The notes beneath the pieces were generated by a model that did not search any database, was not told the origin of the DNA, and worked only from the letters and a program-made list of their open reading frames with translations. A stretch of DNA of 64,000 nt, from the NCBI RefSeq assembly GCF_000445065.1, contig NZ_ATHO01000007.1, positions 48,096 through 112,095 of the forward strand. Direction: 5' to 3'. Each line of letters begins with the position of its first letter. Positions within the stretch are counted from its first letter, which is position 1. The stretch comes from Sphingobium quisquiliarum P25. Lineage in GTDB: Bacteria > Pseudomonadota > Alphaproteobacteria > Sphingomonadales > Sphingomonadaceae. This document shows, piece after piece, positions 6,803 through 15,529 of this stretch. A program made the position numbers and the translations under genes.

Positions 6803-9775
6803 TTGTCATCCCCTGTCTACGCCATTGAAGATAATCTGATTTTGACCCCCGACCCGCGCCTCCTCCTGTTCGTTCTTGCCGCTCCTTATCTCGCCAGCCT
6901 TTGCGCTGCGTGGCTGCCGGTGCGGGCGCGCGCGACGGCGGCGGCGATGTCGGGGATGGTCGCGCTGGCCGGGCTCGTGGCGATCGCATTCTTCTATCCC
7001 GCCGTGGCCGGTGGCGGAACGGTGCGGCAGGAATATGAGTGGCTGCCGATCCTCGGCCTCAACCTGGTGGTTCGCCTGGATGGCCTGACGCTGCTGTTTT
7101 CGGGGATGGTGCTGGCGATCGGCGCGCTGGTCAGCCTCTATGCCCGCTATTATATGTCGGCGGAAGATCCCGTCCCGCGCTTCTTCTCCTTCCTGCTGGC
7201 CTTCATGGGATCGATGCTGGGCATCATCCTGTCCGGGAACCTGATCCAGATCGCGTTCTTCTGGGAACTGACCAGCCTGTTTTCCTTCCTGCTGATCGGC
7301 TACTGGCATCATAACCAGAGCGCCCGCGACGGCGCGCGCATGGCGTTGATCGTCACTGGCTTTGGCGGCGTGTGCCTGCTGGTGGGGCTGCTGCTGCTGG
7401 GCCGCATGGCGGGCAGCTACGACCTGGACGTGGTGCTCGCGGCGGGTGAGAAGATCCGCGCCGACGCGCTGTACCTGCCCGCTCTCATCCTCATCCTGCT
7501 TGGCGCTTTTACCAAGAGCGCGCAGTTCCCGTTCCATTTCTGGCTGCCGCACGCCATGGCTGCGCCCACTCCCGTGTCGGCCTATCTCCATTCGGCCACC
7601 ATGGTGAAGGCGGGCATCTTCCTGCTCATCCTGCTATGGCCCGTGCTGGCGGGCACCGGCGCCTGGTATCTGATCGTTACCACCACGGGCCTCGCCACCC
7701 TGCTGATCGGGGCCTGGGCCGCGATATTCCAGCATGACCTCAAGGGGTTGCTGGCCTATTCCACCATCAGCCACCTTGGCCTCATCACGCTGCTGCTGGG
7801 CCTGGGCAGTCCGCTGGCGGCGGTCGCCGCGATATTCCACACGGTCAATCACGCGACGTTCAAGGCATCGCTGTTCATGGCGGCCGGGATCATCGATCAT
7901 GAAACCGGCACGCGCGATCTGCGCCGGTTGAGCGGCCTTGCACGCTACATGCCGGTGACGGCGACATTGGCGATGGTCGCGGCCGCGGCCATGGCGGGCG
8001 TCCCGCTGCTCAACGGCTTCCTTTCCAAGGAGATGTTCCTGGCCGAAGCGCTGGAGGGGCATAGCGGGACCATTATCGACCAGTTGCTGCCCTATCTCGC
8101 GACGCTGGCGAGCGCCTTTAGCGTGCTGTATTCCATAAGGTTCATCCATCAGACCTTTTTCGGCCCGGAACCTCGCGATCTGCCGCACCAGCCGAAGGAA
8201 GCGCCGCCATGGATGCGCCTGCCGATCGAGATATTGGTGCTGCTCTGCCTGCTGGTCGGCATCATTCCGGCGCTGACGATCGGACCGTTGCTGGCGGCGG
8301 CGGCCCGCGCGATGCTGGGCGCGGCCACCCCGGAATACAGCCTTGCCATCTGGCACGGCTTCAACGCGCCGTTGCTCATGAGCATGGCCGCCTTGCTGGG
8401 CGGAGCGATCATGTATCGCATCGCCGGTTCCCGATTGAATGCCATCGAACAGTCCCCCATCATCGGCCGGATCAAGGGACGGCGCGGTTTCGAAGCCACG
8501 CTGGCCACGATCATCGACGGCGCGCGCATGCTGCACAGGCTTCTGGGCACGTCGCGGTTGCAGGTGCAGTTGCGTCTGATCATCGGCACGGCGCTGGCGG
8601 GCGGCGCGATCCCTTTCCTGCTGCTCGGCTTCACATTGGGCGACAAGGCAACGACGCTGCTAGATCCCGTCTTCGCCGTGCTGTGGATGATAGGCGGCGC
8701 ATGCGCGGCCGGGGCGGCCTGGCAGGCCAAGTTCCACCGGGTCGCGGCGCTCACATTGGCTGGCGTGGCGGGGCTTGCGGCCTGCATCAGCTTCGTCTGG
8801 CTGTCCGCGCCGGACCTGGGCCTCACCCAGTTGCTGGTGGAGATCGTCACCCTTGCCCTGCTGCTGCTCGGATTGCGCTGGCTGCCGATGCGGCGGACCG
8901 ATATGTGGCAGGGCACGCCAAACCCCTGGTCCGTCAAACTGCGGCGGGGCGGCGACCTTGCCATCGCGCTTCTGGGAGGCGGGGGAATAGCCGCCGTCAC
9001 CTATGCGATGATGACCCGCCCGCAACCGGACTCGATATCACGCGCCTTCATCGAAAAAGCCTACCCGGAGGGGGGCGGCACCAATGTGGTCAACGTCATC
9101 CTCGTGGACTTTCGCGGTTTCGACACGCTGGGGGAAATCACCGTCCTGTCGATCGTCGCGCTGACGATATTCACCCTGTTGCGCCGGTTCAGGCCCGCCC
9201 CCGAAAGCGTCGAACTGCCGCATCAGCAACGCCAGCAAAACGCCGCCGACAAAGCGCGCAGCGGCGCCGAGATGGGGGATACGGTCGCGCATTATCTCTT
9301 CATACCGCGTGTCATCATGGAATGGTTGTTCCCCGTTGTCCTGACCTTCGGCCTCTATCTCGTCATGCGGGGCCATGACCTGCCGGGCGGCGGGTTCGCC
9401 GGGGGCGTCACCGTGTCGATCGCGATCCTGATCCTCTACATGGCCAGCGGGACGCGCTCGGTGGAGGCGCGGCTGAATGTCCGGCCTGTCCGCTGGATCA
9501 GCCTTGGCCTGCTTTGCGCCCTGCTGACGGGTCTCGCCTCGCTGCTGCTGGGCTATCCGTTCCTGACGAGCGAAGCGCGCTACGTGACCGTACCATTGAT
9601 CGGCGCGATCCCCCTTGCCAGCGCCCTGATCTTCGATATCGGCGTCTTCGCCGTTGTCGTGGGCACGACCGTGCTGATCCTTATCGCGCTGGCGCACCAA
9701 TCGATCCGGTCGCCCCGGACGCGCAAGCCCGACGACCTTCCGCCCCGCCCGGCAGTCAGGCAGGGGGAAGGCTGA
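6803..9775 (+). CDS. mrpA: Mrp/Mnh antiporter subunit A with fused subunit B
   Basis: This is the large subunit of a multisubunit Na+(or K+)/H+ antiporter in the inner membrane, related to the proton-pumping subunits of respiratory complex I. The 990 residues contain about twenty hydrophobic segments. The core includes the complex-I-like stretch WELTSLFSFLLIGYW, the lysine-bearing KSAQFPFHFWLPHAM and the HATMVKAG-type motif (LHSATMVKAGIF). The last ~130 residues (FPVVLTFGLYLVMRGHDLPG onward) are the MrpB domain, fused here as in many proteobacteria. The start is uncertain: the frame begins at a TTG and no convincing ribosome site is seen. It overlaps the next gene by one base (TGATG). The operon carries all seven subunit functions. 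Confidence 0.93.
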   Translation: MSSPVYAIEDNLILTPDPRLLLFVLAAPYLASLCAAWLPVRARATAAAMSGMVALAGLVAIAFFYPAVAGGGTVRQEYEWLPILGLNLVVRLDGLTLLFSGMVLAIGALVSLYARYYMSAEDPVPRFFSFLLAFMGSMLGIILSGNLIQIAFFWELTSLFSFLLIGYWHHNQSARDGARMALIVTGFGGVCLLVGLLLLGRMAGSYDLDVVLAAGEKIRADALYLPALILILLGAFTKSAQFPFHFWLPHAMAAPTPVSAYLHSATMVKAGIFLLILLWPVLAGTGAWYLIVTTTGLATLLIGAWAAIFQHDLKGLLAYSTISHLGLITLLLGLGSPLAAVAAIFHTVNHATFKASLFMAAGIIDHETGTRDLRRLSGLARYMPVTATLAMVAAAAMAGVPLLNGFLSKEMFLAEALEGHSGTIIDQLLPYLATLASAFSVLYSIRFIHQTFFGPEPRDLPHQPKEAPPWMRLPIEILVLLCLLVGIIPALTIGPLLAAAARAMLGAATPEYSLAIWHGFNAPLLMSMAALLGGAIMYRIAGSRLNAIEQSPIIGRIKGRRGFEATLATIIDGARMLHRLLGTSRLQVQLRLIIGTALAGGAIPFLLLGFTLGDKATTLLDPVFAVLWMIGGACAAGAAWQAKFHRVAALTLAGVAGLAACISFVWLSAPDLGLTQLLVEIVTLALLLLGLRWLPMRRTDMWQGTPNPWSVKLRRGGDLAIALLGGGGIAAVTYAMMTRPQPDSISRAFIEKAYPEGGGTNVVNVILVDFRGFDTLGEITVLSIVALTIFTLLRRFRPAPESVELPHQQRQQNAADKARSGAEMGDTVAHYLFIPRVIMEWLFPVVLTFGLYLVMRGHDLPGGGFAGGVTVSIAILILYMASGTRSVEARLNVRPVRWISLGLLCALLTGLASLLLGYPFLTSEARYVTVPLIGAIPLASALIFDIGVFAVVVGTTVLILIALAHQSIRSPRTRKPDDLPPRPAVRQGEG

Positions 9776-10119
9776 TGGAGATCGTCCTTGCGCTCGCCAT
9801 CGGCACGTTGACGGCATCCGGCCTCTGGCTGCTGTTCCGTCCGCGAACGTTCCAGGTCATCCTTGGCCTTTCCCTGCTGGCCTATGCGGTCAATCTGTTC
9901 ATCCTGGCCGCCGGGCGCATCCGCACGGACGCGCCGCCGGTCGTCGCGCGCGATGCGGCAAGCGACCCCGCTCTCTATGCCGACCCCTTGCCGCAGGCGC
10001 TGGTGCTGACCGCCATCGTCATCTCCTTCGCGACGACGGCGCTGCTGCTGGTCGTTTTGCTGGCCTCGCGCGGGCTGACCGGCACTGACCATGTCGATGG
10101 CGAGGATGGCGACCAGTGA
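9775..10119 (+). CDS. mrpC: Mrp antiporter subunit C
   Basis: This NuoK-like subunit of 114 residues has three membrane helices: VLALAIGTLTASGLWLLF, FQVILGLSLLAYAVNLFILA and VLTAIVISFATTALLLVVLL. The GLSLLAYAVNLF and DPLPQALVLTAIVI motifs are diagnostic of MrpC/MnhC. It starts inside the stop of mrpA and ends overlapping the GTG start of mrpD, so translation is coupled on both sides. The acidic tail (GEDGDQ) is not conserved in the family. Confidence 0.95.
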   Translation: MEIVLALAIGTLTASGLWLLFRPRTFQVILGLSLLAYAVNLFILAAGRIRTDAPPVVARDAASDPALYADPLPQALVLTAIVISFATTALLLVVLLASRGLTGTDHVDGEDGDQ

Positions 10120-11747
10120 CCGGGTGGGCGCATCATCTCATCATCCTGCCGATCCTGCTGCCGCTGCTGGCCAGCGCGGTCATGCTTGCCTTTGACGAGC
10201 GGCGGCGCACGCTCAAGCGGCTGCTCAGCTTCCTGACCATGGTGGCGCTGGTCGCGGTTTCGACGGCATTGCTCTGGCGCGTCGCGGGCGGTTCCCCGGA
10301 TTCTCCCTCAGGCTCCTATGCCTATCTGCTGGGCAACTGGCCCGCGCCATTCGGCATCGTGCTGGTGATCGACCGGCTGTCGGCAATGATGCTGCTGCTG
10401 ACCAACGTCCTGGGTCTGACCACTCTCCTCTACGCGCTGGCGCGCTGGGACAGGTCGGGGCCGCGTTTCCATCCGCTGTTCCTGCTGTTGCTGATGGGCG
10501 TGAACGGCGCGTTCCTGACCGGCGACATCTTCAACCTCTTCGTCTTCTTCGAAGTGCTGCTTGCCGCCTCCTACGGCCTTATCCTGCACGGGTCGGGGAC
10601 GGAGCGGACCAGCGCCAGCCTGCATTACATCACCATCAACATCGCCGCGTCGCTGCTGTTCCTGACCGGCATAGCGATCATCTACAGCGTGACCGGCACG
10701 CTCAACATCGCCGACCTTGCGTTGCGCATACCGGCCATCGCCCGCGCGGACCTGGCCTTGTTCGAAAGCGGCGCGGCCGTGCTGGGCGTCGCCTTCCTCA
10801 TCAAGGCCGGCATCTGGCCGCTCAGCTTCTGGCTGCCCAGAACCTACGCCGCCGCCGCGCCGCCCGTCGCCGCGATGTTCGCGATCATGAGCAAGGTGGG
10901 GATCTACGTCATCCTGCGCCTGTCGTCCGCACTGCTGGGGGCTGACGCGGGGGGCGCGGCGGGGTTCGCCGACGAATGGCTGCGCTTCGCTGGCCTCGCG
11001 ACCATGGCTTTTGGCATCATCGGCATCCTGTCCGTCAGGCAGCTGACCGGCATAGCGGGCTATTATGTGCTGGTGTCGTCCGGCATCCTGCTCACCTCGA
11101 TCGGGATCGGCGGACAGGCGCTGATCGCGGCAACGCTTTTCTATCTGGTCAGTTCGACGCTGGCCGTCGGCGCGCTCTACCTGATCATAGAACCCGTGGA
11201 GCGCAACGCGGATGAGGAGGACATGATCGCCGGGATCGCCGAACCGGTGTTCGACGATGAATATGTCGGCGCGCCGGAAGGGGAGGAAAGCGAAATCGGC
11301 GTGGTGATCCCCGGCACCATCGCGATCCTGGGCGGCGGGTTCATATTCTGCGCGCTGCTGCTGTCCGGCCTGCCGCCCCTGTCCGGCTTCATCGCCAAGT
11401 TCGCCATCATCGACGCCCTCTTCCGCCATGACAGGATCAGCGGCCTGGACGTGGCGTTGATTGCGCTCATGATCCTGTCGGGGCTCGCGGCCATGGTCGC
11501 GATGACGCGCGCGGGCATCGACCTCCTGTGGACGCCGGGCGAGGATTCGCCATCGCGGCTGAGCATCATCGAGGTCGGGCCGATCGGACTGCTGCTGGCG
11601 GTATGCGTCGGCCTGATGGTGATGGCGGGCCCGGCGATGCGTTATTTCGATCAGACGGCCGCCGCCCTGGCCGACCCGGCCATCTATATCGAAGCTGTCC
11701 TTTCAGCGCCGCGCGCGGGCGCCGATGCGGGAGCGGCGGCGCGATGA
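10116..11747 (+). CDS. mrpD: Mrp antiporter subunit D
   Basis: This 543-residue membrane subunit is related to the complex I antiporter-like subunits NuoL/M/N and should form part of the proton/cation path. It has about fourteen hydrophobic segments. The family block NLFVFFEVLLAASYGLILHG gives the essential glutamate of helix 5, and FLIKAGIWPLSFWLP gives the essential lysine. The start is GTG at 10116, overlapping the mrpC stop by four bases (GTGA). An acidic cytoplasmic insertion, ERNADEEDMIAG followed by DDEYVGAPEGEESEI, lies near residue 370, a region that varies in this subunit. Confidence 0.94.
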   Translation: MTGWAHHLIILPILLPLLASAVMLAFDERRRTLKRLLSFLTMVALVAVSTALLWRVAGGSPDSPSGSYAYLLGNWPAPFGIVLVIDRLSAMMLLLTNVLGLTTLLYALARWDRSGPRFHPLFLLLLMGVNGAFLTGDIFNLFVFFEVLLAASYGLILHGSGTERTSASLHYITINIAASLLFLTGIAIIYSVTGTLNIADLALRIPAIARADLALFESGAAVLGVAFLIKAGIWPLSFWLPRTYAAAAPPVAAMFAIMSKVGIYVILRLSSALLGADAGGAAGFADEWLRFAGLATMAFGIIGILSVRQLTGIAGYYVLVSSGILLTSIGIGGQALIAATLFYLVSSTLAVGALYLIIEPVERNADEEDMIAGIAEPVFDDEYVGAPEGEESEIGVVIPGTIAILGGGFIFCALLLSGLPPLSGFIAKFAIIDALFRHDRISGLDVALIALMILSGLAAMVAMTRAGIDLLWTPGEDSPSRLSIIEVGPIGLLLAVCVGLMVMAGPAMRYFDQTAAALADPAIYIEAVLSAPRAGADAGAAAR

Positions 11748-12226
11748 GGAGGCTTTTTCCCTTTCCGCTCCTCGCCTTCTCCCTCTTCGTGATGTGGGTG
11801 CTGCTGACCGGCTTTTCGCCCGGCCATGTGCTGGTGGCGGCCGCCGTGGCGCTGCTTCTGCCGCGCGTGATGCTGCCGCTGGGCTGGGAGAGACCGAAAA
11901 TCCGCTTTTGCCGCGCGATGCTGACGCTCGCGCGGATCGTCATTGCCGATATCATCCGGTCGAACATAGCGGTGGGCAAGATCGTGCTGATGCGCAGGCC
12001 GGATCGCAAGTCGGGTTTCATCCAGCTGCCGGTCGCGCTGCGCGATCCCTATGCGCTGGCGGTGCTGGCGATCATCCTGACGGCCACGCCCGGCACCTTG
12101 TGGGTGCAGCATGATCCACGGCGCAACGTCATCCTCATCCATGTGCTCGACCTGATCGACGAACAGCAATGGATCGACCTCATCAAGCACCGCTACGAAA
12201 GGCTGCTGCTGGAGATATTCGAATGA
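11744..12226 (+). CDS. mrpE: Mrp antiporter subunit E
   Basis: This small subunit of 160 residues is needed for assembly or activity of the Mrp complex. Two or three helices at the N-terminus (LAFSLFVMWVLLTG, VLVAAAVALLLPRVML) precede the conserved IVIADIIRSNIAVGKIVL, SGFIQLPVALRDPYALAVLA and TPGTLWVQHDP motifs. A C-terminal cytoplasmic helix, DEQQWIDLIKHRYERLLLEI, completes it. The ATG at 11744 overlaps the mrpD stop (ATGA). Confidence 0.94.
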   Translation: MRRLFPFPLLAFSLFVMWVLLTGFSPGHVLVAAAVALLLPRVMLPLGWERPKIRFCRAMLTLARIVIADIIRSNIAVGKIVLMRRPDRKSGFIQLPVALRDPYALAVLAIILTATPGTLWVQHDPRRNVILIHVLDLIDEQQWIDLIKHRYERLLLEIFE

Positions 12227-12504
12227 GCGCGCTGGCCCTGGCCTATGTCATCACCCTGTCGCAGATCCTGCTGGGACTGGCGATGGGCTGCGCCTGCTTT
12301 CGCGTTCTGCGCGGCCCCCGCGCGCAGGACCGGGTGCTGGGTCTGGACACGCTCTATGTCAGCGCCATGCTGCTTCTGGTCACATATGGCGTGCAGACCG
12401 GCCGCACCCTCTATTTCGAAGGGGCGCTCGTCATAGGCTTGCTGGGCTTCACCAGCACGGTCGCGCTGGCCAAATTCATGATGCGCGGGGAGGTGATCGA
12501 ATGA
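12223..12504 (+). CDS. mrpF: Mrp antiporter subunit F
   Basis: This 93-residue subunit has three membrane helices. The middle motif RVLRGPRAQDRVLGLDTLYV holds the conserved Arg-Gly-Pro and Asp-Arg of MrpF/MnhF, and the third helix reads FEGALVIGLLGFTSTVALAK. The ATG at 12223 overlaps the mrpE stop by four bases, and its own stop overlaps the mrpG start in the same way. This keeps subunit production stoichiometric through coupled translation. Confidence 0.94.
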   Translation: MSALALAYVITLSQILLGLAMGCACFRVLRGPRAQDRVLGLDTLYVSAMLLLVTYGVQTGRTLYFEGALVIGLLGFTSTVALAKFMMRGEVIE

Positions 12505-12848
12505 TCCAGGCGCCGGACCTGCCCGGCTGGGCGGCGATCATCGTGGGCCTGCTGCTCTTTGCCGGAGCGGCCTTCACGCTGGTTGGGACATTGGGATTGA
12601 TCCGCCTCAAGACATTTTACGACCGCGTTCATGCGCCGACGCTTGGGGCATCGCTGGGCACGGTGCTCGTCGCGACCGCATCCATGATCTGCTTCACGGT
12701 GTTGCAGACCCGGCCCGTCATTCATGAACTGCTGATCATCCTGTTCGTGACGCTGACGACGCCCGTGACGCTGATCCTGCTGGCGCGCGCGGCCCTGTAC
12801 AGGGACCGAAGCGAGGGCGCGGCCCATGTGCCCGCGGACGACGAGTGA
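12501..12848 (+). CDS. mrpG: Mrp antiporter subunit G
   Basis: This last subunit of the operon has 115 residues. The sequence GTLGLIRLKTFYDRVHAPTL is the hallmark of MrpG/MnhG, flanked by helices AAIIVGLLLFAGAAFTLV and LLIILFVTLTTPVTLILLAR. The gene ends 17 bp before the convergent IclR gene. With it, subunits A(B), C, D, E, F and G are all present and intact, so the complex should be functional in Na+/pH homeostasis. Confidence 0.94.
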   Translation: MIQAPDLPGWAAIIVGLLLFAGAAFTLVGTLGLIRLKTFYDRVHAPTLGASLGTVLVATASMICFTVLQTRPVIHELLIILFVTLTTPVTLILLARAALYRDRSEGAAHVPADDE

Positions 12849-12865
12849 TCGGGCGCATGGGGCGC

Positions 12866-13618
12866 TTAGTTCTTCAGGAGCGTCGTAGTCTTGCGTAGAA
12901 TTTCGATGATCTTTCCCTCAACCTCATCGTCGTAACGCGACGTTGGGACGGCGACGCTGATGGCATAGGTCACCGCGCTATCGGATGGCACCGCCATGCC
13001 GATCGCCGATATGCCCCGGCTATATTCATCGCGAGTCCTGGCGAACCCGCCGGAGCGCACGCGCGCCAGTTCCTCTTCAATATCCCGGCGGTCGCAGCGC
13101 GTGTTGGGCGTGTAGCTCAACCGCTCGCTTTCCGTGAAGTAGCTTTCCAACTGGTCGGGCGGCATCGCGGCGAGCAGGGCCTTGCCAGCCGAGATGCAAT
13201 GCAATGGGGTGCGCGTGCCCACGTCGATCGAATAGCGCAGGTTTTGGGAGGAGGTTTCCGTGATCACGGCCTCCGCCTCCCATCCCGTCAGCATGAACAG
13301 CGATGTGGTCTCGTTCAACTGCCCGCATATGGCTTTCACCAGCGGGGCGGCGCGGTCGGCAAGGCTTTGCCCTTCGGCAGGCTCGCGCAGCCGGTCGAGC
13401 CGCGCGCCCGCGAAATAGAGCCGCCCTTCCCGGTTCAGATAAGCGCGGTCCGTCAGCGTCGAAAGCAGATAGGAAAGGCTGCTTTCCGGGATGGACAGCG
13501 CTGCTGAAATCTCGACCGCGGATATGCCGGTCCTGTAAGCGACGACCAGTTCCAGAATATCGAGAGTCCGCAAGGCGGACTTGACCTTGGATTGGATATT
13601 CGTCTGCGCTGTCATCAT
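12866..13618 (-). CDS. IclR-family transcriptional regulator
   Basis: This 250-residue regulator has the IclR layout. An N-terminal winged helix-turn-helix spans roughly residues 15-75 (SALRTLDILELVVAYRTGIS, then AALSIPESSLSYLLSTLTDR). A C-terminal ligand-binding domain follows, with LHCISAGKALLAAMPPDQLE and the SRGISAIGMAVPSDSAVTYA segment typical of the family. IclR proteins usually control a catabolic operon next to or divergent from their own gene. Here the divergent neighbour is now a transposon, whose left end lies only 37 bp upstream of the start. The former partner was probably the O-demethylase side at 19.3 kb and beyond, which is an inference. An alternative start is the second Met, 3 bp downstream. 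Confidence 0.88.
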   Translation of the reverse strand: MMTAQTNIQSKVKSALRTLDILELVVAYRTGISAVEISAALSIPESSLSYLLSTLTDRAYLNREGRLYFAGARLDRLREPAEGQSLADRAAPLVKAICGQLNETTSLFMLTGWEAEAVITETSSQNLRYSIDVGTRTPLHCISAGKALLAAMPPDQLESYFTESERLSYTPNTRCDRRDIEEELARVRSGGFARTRDEYSRGISAIGMAVPSDSAVTYAISVAVPTSRYDDEVEGKIIEILRKTTTLLKN

Positions 13619-13649
13619 GTTCCGTTCAAAACGTCAGGGCCCCGCGCTC

Positions 13650-13655
13650 GCTAAG
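13650..13655 (+). repeat. Target-site duplication, left copy
   Basis: GCTAAG directly precedes the transposon end TGTAGGCG. The same hexamer, in the same orientation, follows the other end at 19289-19294. A 6-bp duplication fits transposases of the Tn552/Mu-like group. Confidence 0.88.
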
Positions 13656-13820
13656 TGTAGGCGATTGCAAAGATACTGGCCTCTGCTCGCAAACAGCGCG
13701 GATTTCTGCTCAGATTTGCTGACAGCAGGTGGGCCATGCTGCTCACGCTATGCGACAATGTGCTCGCCATCATCCGCGCCTGCTCGCAAACGGAGAAGGC
13801 CTGTTCTCGCTTTCTGCCAA
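13656..13820 (+). repeat. Transposon terminal inverted repeat, left (165 bp)
   Basis: It pairs without gaps with the reverse complement of 19124-19288, with 33 mismatches by hand count. The block 13736-13785 is almost identical in both ends (two mismatches). Within the repeat TGCTCGCAAAC occurs twice (13684-13694 and 13781-13791), and shorter relatives TGCTCGCC and TGCTCAC lie between. Such repeated sites are what a Mu/TniA-type transposase binds. Confidence 0.9.
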
Positions 13821-13881
13821 TAGCGAGGAGTGCCGGTGAGCGGTCTGGCAGCGATCGTTCCCGCCGGGTTTGCCGTAAGCA

Positions 13882-14451
13882 TCAGCGCTCCCACTTCCTC
13901 AGGCTAGCAACGGATTGATCGTATAATGCCTGGAGCGAGCCGACCTGATTGTCTCGGAAGTGAATCGTCAGCACGAGATTGTCATACGGCAGATTGGCCG
14001 TGCAGAGCCCCGGCCGCGAGCCTCCGCCCATGGCGGAGCAACTCGCCAGCGATGGAGGACGCTTCTGACCTGCTTCGGCTGGCAACTGGTATGTCCAGAA
14101 AACACCATCACTTACCTTGCGCAGTGTTCGGCCGCGCCATGAAAGCGGGCGACTTGCGCAGACAGTCGAGTTGACAAGCGCCTCTGTTCCCGCTGCGCGG
14201 GCACACATCCGCTTCTTGCTTGCCACGCCCACCAAGTTTCGCTCCGGCAAGCTTGCGCTCGGATTTAGGTAGAACGAGAACCCGTCGCTGGGATCGAGCG
14301 CTGGTAGAAAGAACGGCTTATCATTGTCGGATATGTCGTTGGCTCTCGGGATGTCGAAGACTCGTCCCTCCAACCTCCTCTCGGCCGAGGCCGAGCACGC
14401 GCTGAGCAAGCTGACGATCGATAAAGAAGCTGCGGTAAGATGCCTGTTCAT
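13882..14451 (-). CDS. Putative lipoprotein, transposon cargo
   Basis: This 189-residue protein of unknown function has a lipoprotein signal: MNRHLTAASLSIVSLLSAC places the lipobox LSAC with Cys19 as the likely lipidated residue. The mature part (FFLPALDPSDGFSFYLNPSA, GVASKKRMCARAAGTEA, SWRGRTLRKVSDGVFWTYQL) has four further cysteines and no motif I recognise. The FFLPALDPSDGFSFYLNP and DNLVLTIHFRDNQV segments suggest a beta-rich fold. It lies inside the transposon between the left inverted repeat and the ATPase gene, on the same strand as the transposition genes but 100 bp beyond them. It is therefore cargo rather than machinery. Confidence 0.7.
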   Translation of the reverse strand: MNRHLTAASLSIVSLLSACSASAERRLEGRVFDIPRANDISDNDKPFFLPALDPSDGFSFYLNPSASLPERNLVGVASKKRMCARAAGTEALVNSTVCASRPLSWRGRTLRKVSDGVFWTYQLPAEAGQKRPPSLASCSAMGGGSRPGLCTANLPYDNLVLTIHFRDNQVGSLQALYDQSVASLRKWER

Positions 14452-14551
14452 GCCGGCAGGCTATGAGAGAAGCGCAACGTCCACAATCGGTGGCACAGAC
14501 GACATGCGTTGCGTCCGCGTGCGGGAGATACCAAGGCGAGGACAGCCAGTA

Positions 14552-15529
14552 TCATATCGGCACACCGGCTTCGCGGAGCCGCTCGGTCAGGTCGCGGGTG
14601 TGTTCGGCGTCCAGCGTTCCGGCGAGGAACGCGCGTATGTCGGACGGCCGGGTGTTGAGCTGGCTGGCGAGCGCGCCCGCATCGTAACCGTTGCGCGTCA
14701 GCGTGGGTTCGAGGTCGTCAATCGCCCGCGACAGCACCTGCTCGACGATCTCGGCCGTGACGGGCTTGGCAGCGAAGCGGAAGCCCTGCTCGAAGGCGAG
14801 TGTCAGGTGCATCTCGATCTGGAGCGGGGTGCGCAGGCGCTCGGCGATGAGGTCGATCGCGTCCTCGTTCATCAAGTCGGCAACCTTGACCCCCTCGGCC
14901 GCACAGGCGCCGAGCAGCCAGGCAACATAGTCGCGGCGTTCGGCGCCGATGCCCTCATAGTCGAAGGTGGTCGTGCGGTAGCCGATCTCTTCCATTTGCG
15001 GGCGGCGCAGGTCGTTGCGTAGCCGAGGATGGCCGACCAGAAGGACCGACAGCAGCACGCCGGCATCAGCCACCACCTCCATCAACCGCTTGAGGCCGGT
15101 CAGCGTCTTGTGGTGCAGGTCATGCGCCTCGTCGACCACCAGTACGACCGGGCGCTTGCCCTTGCGCATGATGTCGCGCAGGTCGCGCTCGCGGCGCTCG
15201 GCCTGCTTGGGAATCTTCACCTGGGCACGGTCACCGGGCGAGAGATCGTAGAACAGCGCCTCGATCAGCGAGGGCAACGAGGTGCGGCGCTTGTCGACCG
15301 CAAGCGACTTGGCGACGGCGACCTTGCCCGCCCGGGCCAGCTCGTCCTCGATGCGGCGCAGCAGGTGCGTCTTGCCCGATCCGACCAGGCCGGAGACGAC
15401 GATCAACCTGCCGGTCTGCACGGCCGCACAGACCTCGCGCACGAGGTTGCGCTGATGCTCTGTCTCGAAGTTGCCGACGCCTTGGAACGGGCGGGCGAGC
15501 CCGTAGCTGGATTGAACGTCGGCGAGCAT
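14552..15529 (-). CDS. Transposition AAA+ ATPase (TniB/ExeA-like)
   Basis: This 325-residue ATPase helps the transposase choose and engage target DNA, as MuB, TniB and TnsC do. The Walker A motif GLVGSGKT is at residues 47-54, Walker B VVLVVDEAHD ends at about residue 137, and a sensor-1-like VLLVGHPRLRNDL follows near residue 165. The C-terminal part is helical (LRTPLQIEMHLTLAFEQGF). The start overlaps the transposase stop as TGATG, which couples translation of the two partners. Its place directly after the DDE transposase matches Tn552 and the tni modules. Confidence 0.88.
   Translation of the reverse strand: MLADVQSSYGLARPFQGVGNFETEHQRNLVREVCAAVQTGRLIVVSGLVGSGKTHLLRRIEDELARAGKVAVAKSLAVDKRRTSLPSLIEALFYDLSPGDRAQVKIPKQAERRERDLRDIMRKGKRPVVLVVDEAHDLHHKTLTGLKRLMEVVADAGVLLSVLLVGHPRLRNDLRRPQMEEIGYRTTTFDYEGIGAERRDYVAWLLGACAAEGVKVADLMNEDAIDLIAERLRTPLQIEMHLTLAFEQGFRFAAKPVTAEIVEQVLSRAIDDLEPTLTRNGYDAGALASQLNTRPSDIRAFLAGTLDAEHTRDLTERLREAGVPI

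Noticed and set aside
14324..15022. A 232-codon plus-strand frame opposite the transposon ATPase
   Set aside because: It is antisense to a clear Walker-box ATPase and spans the intergenic gap with no domain.
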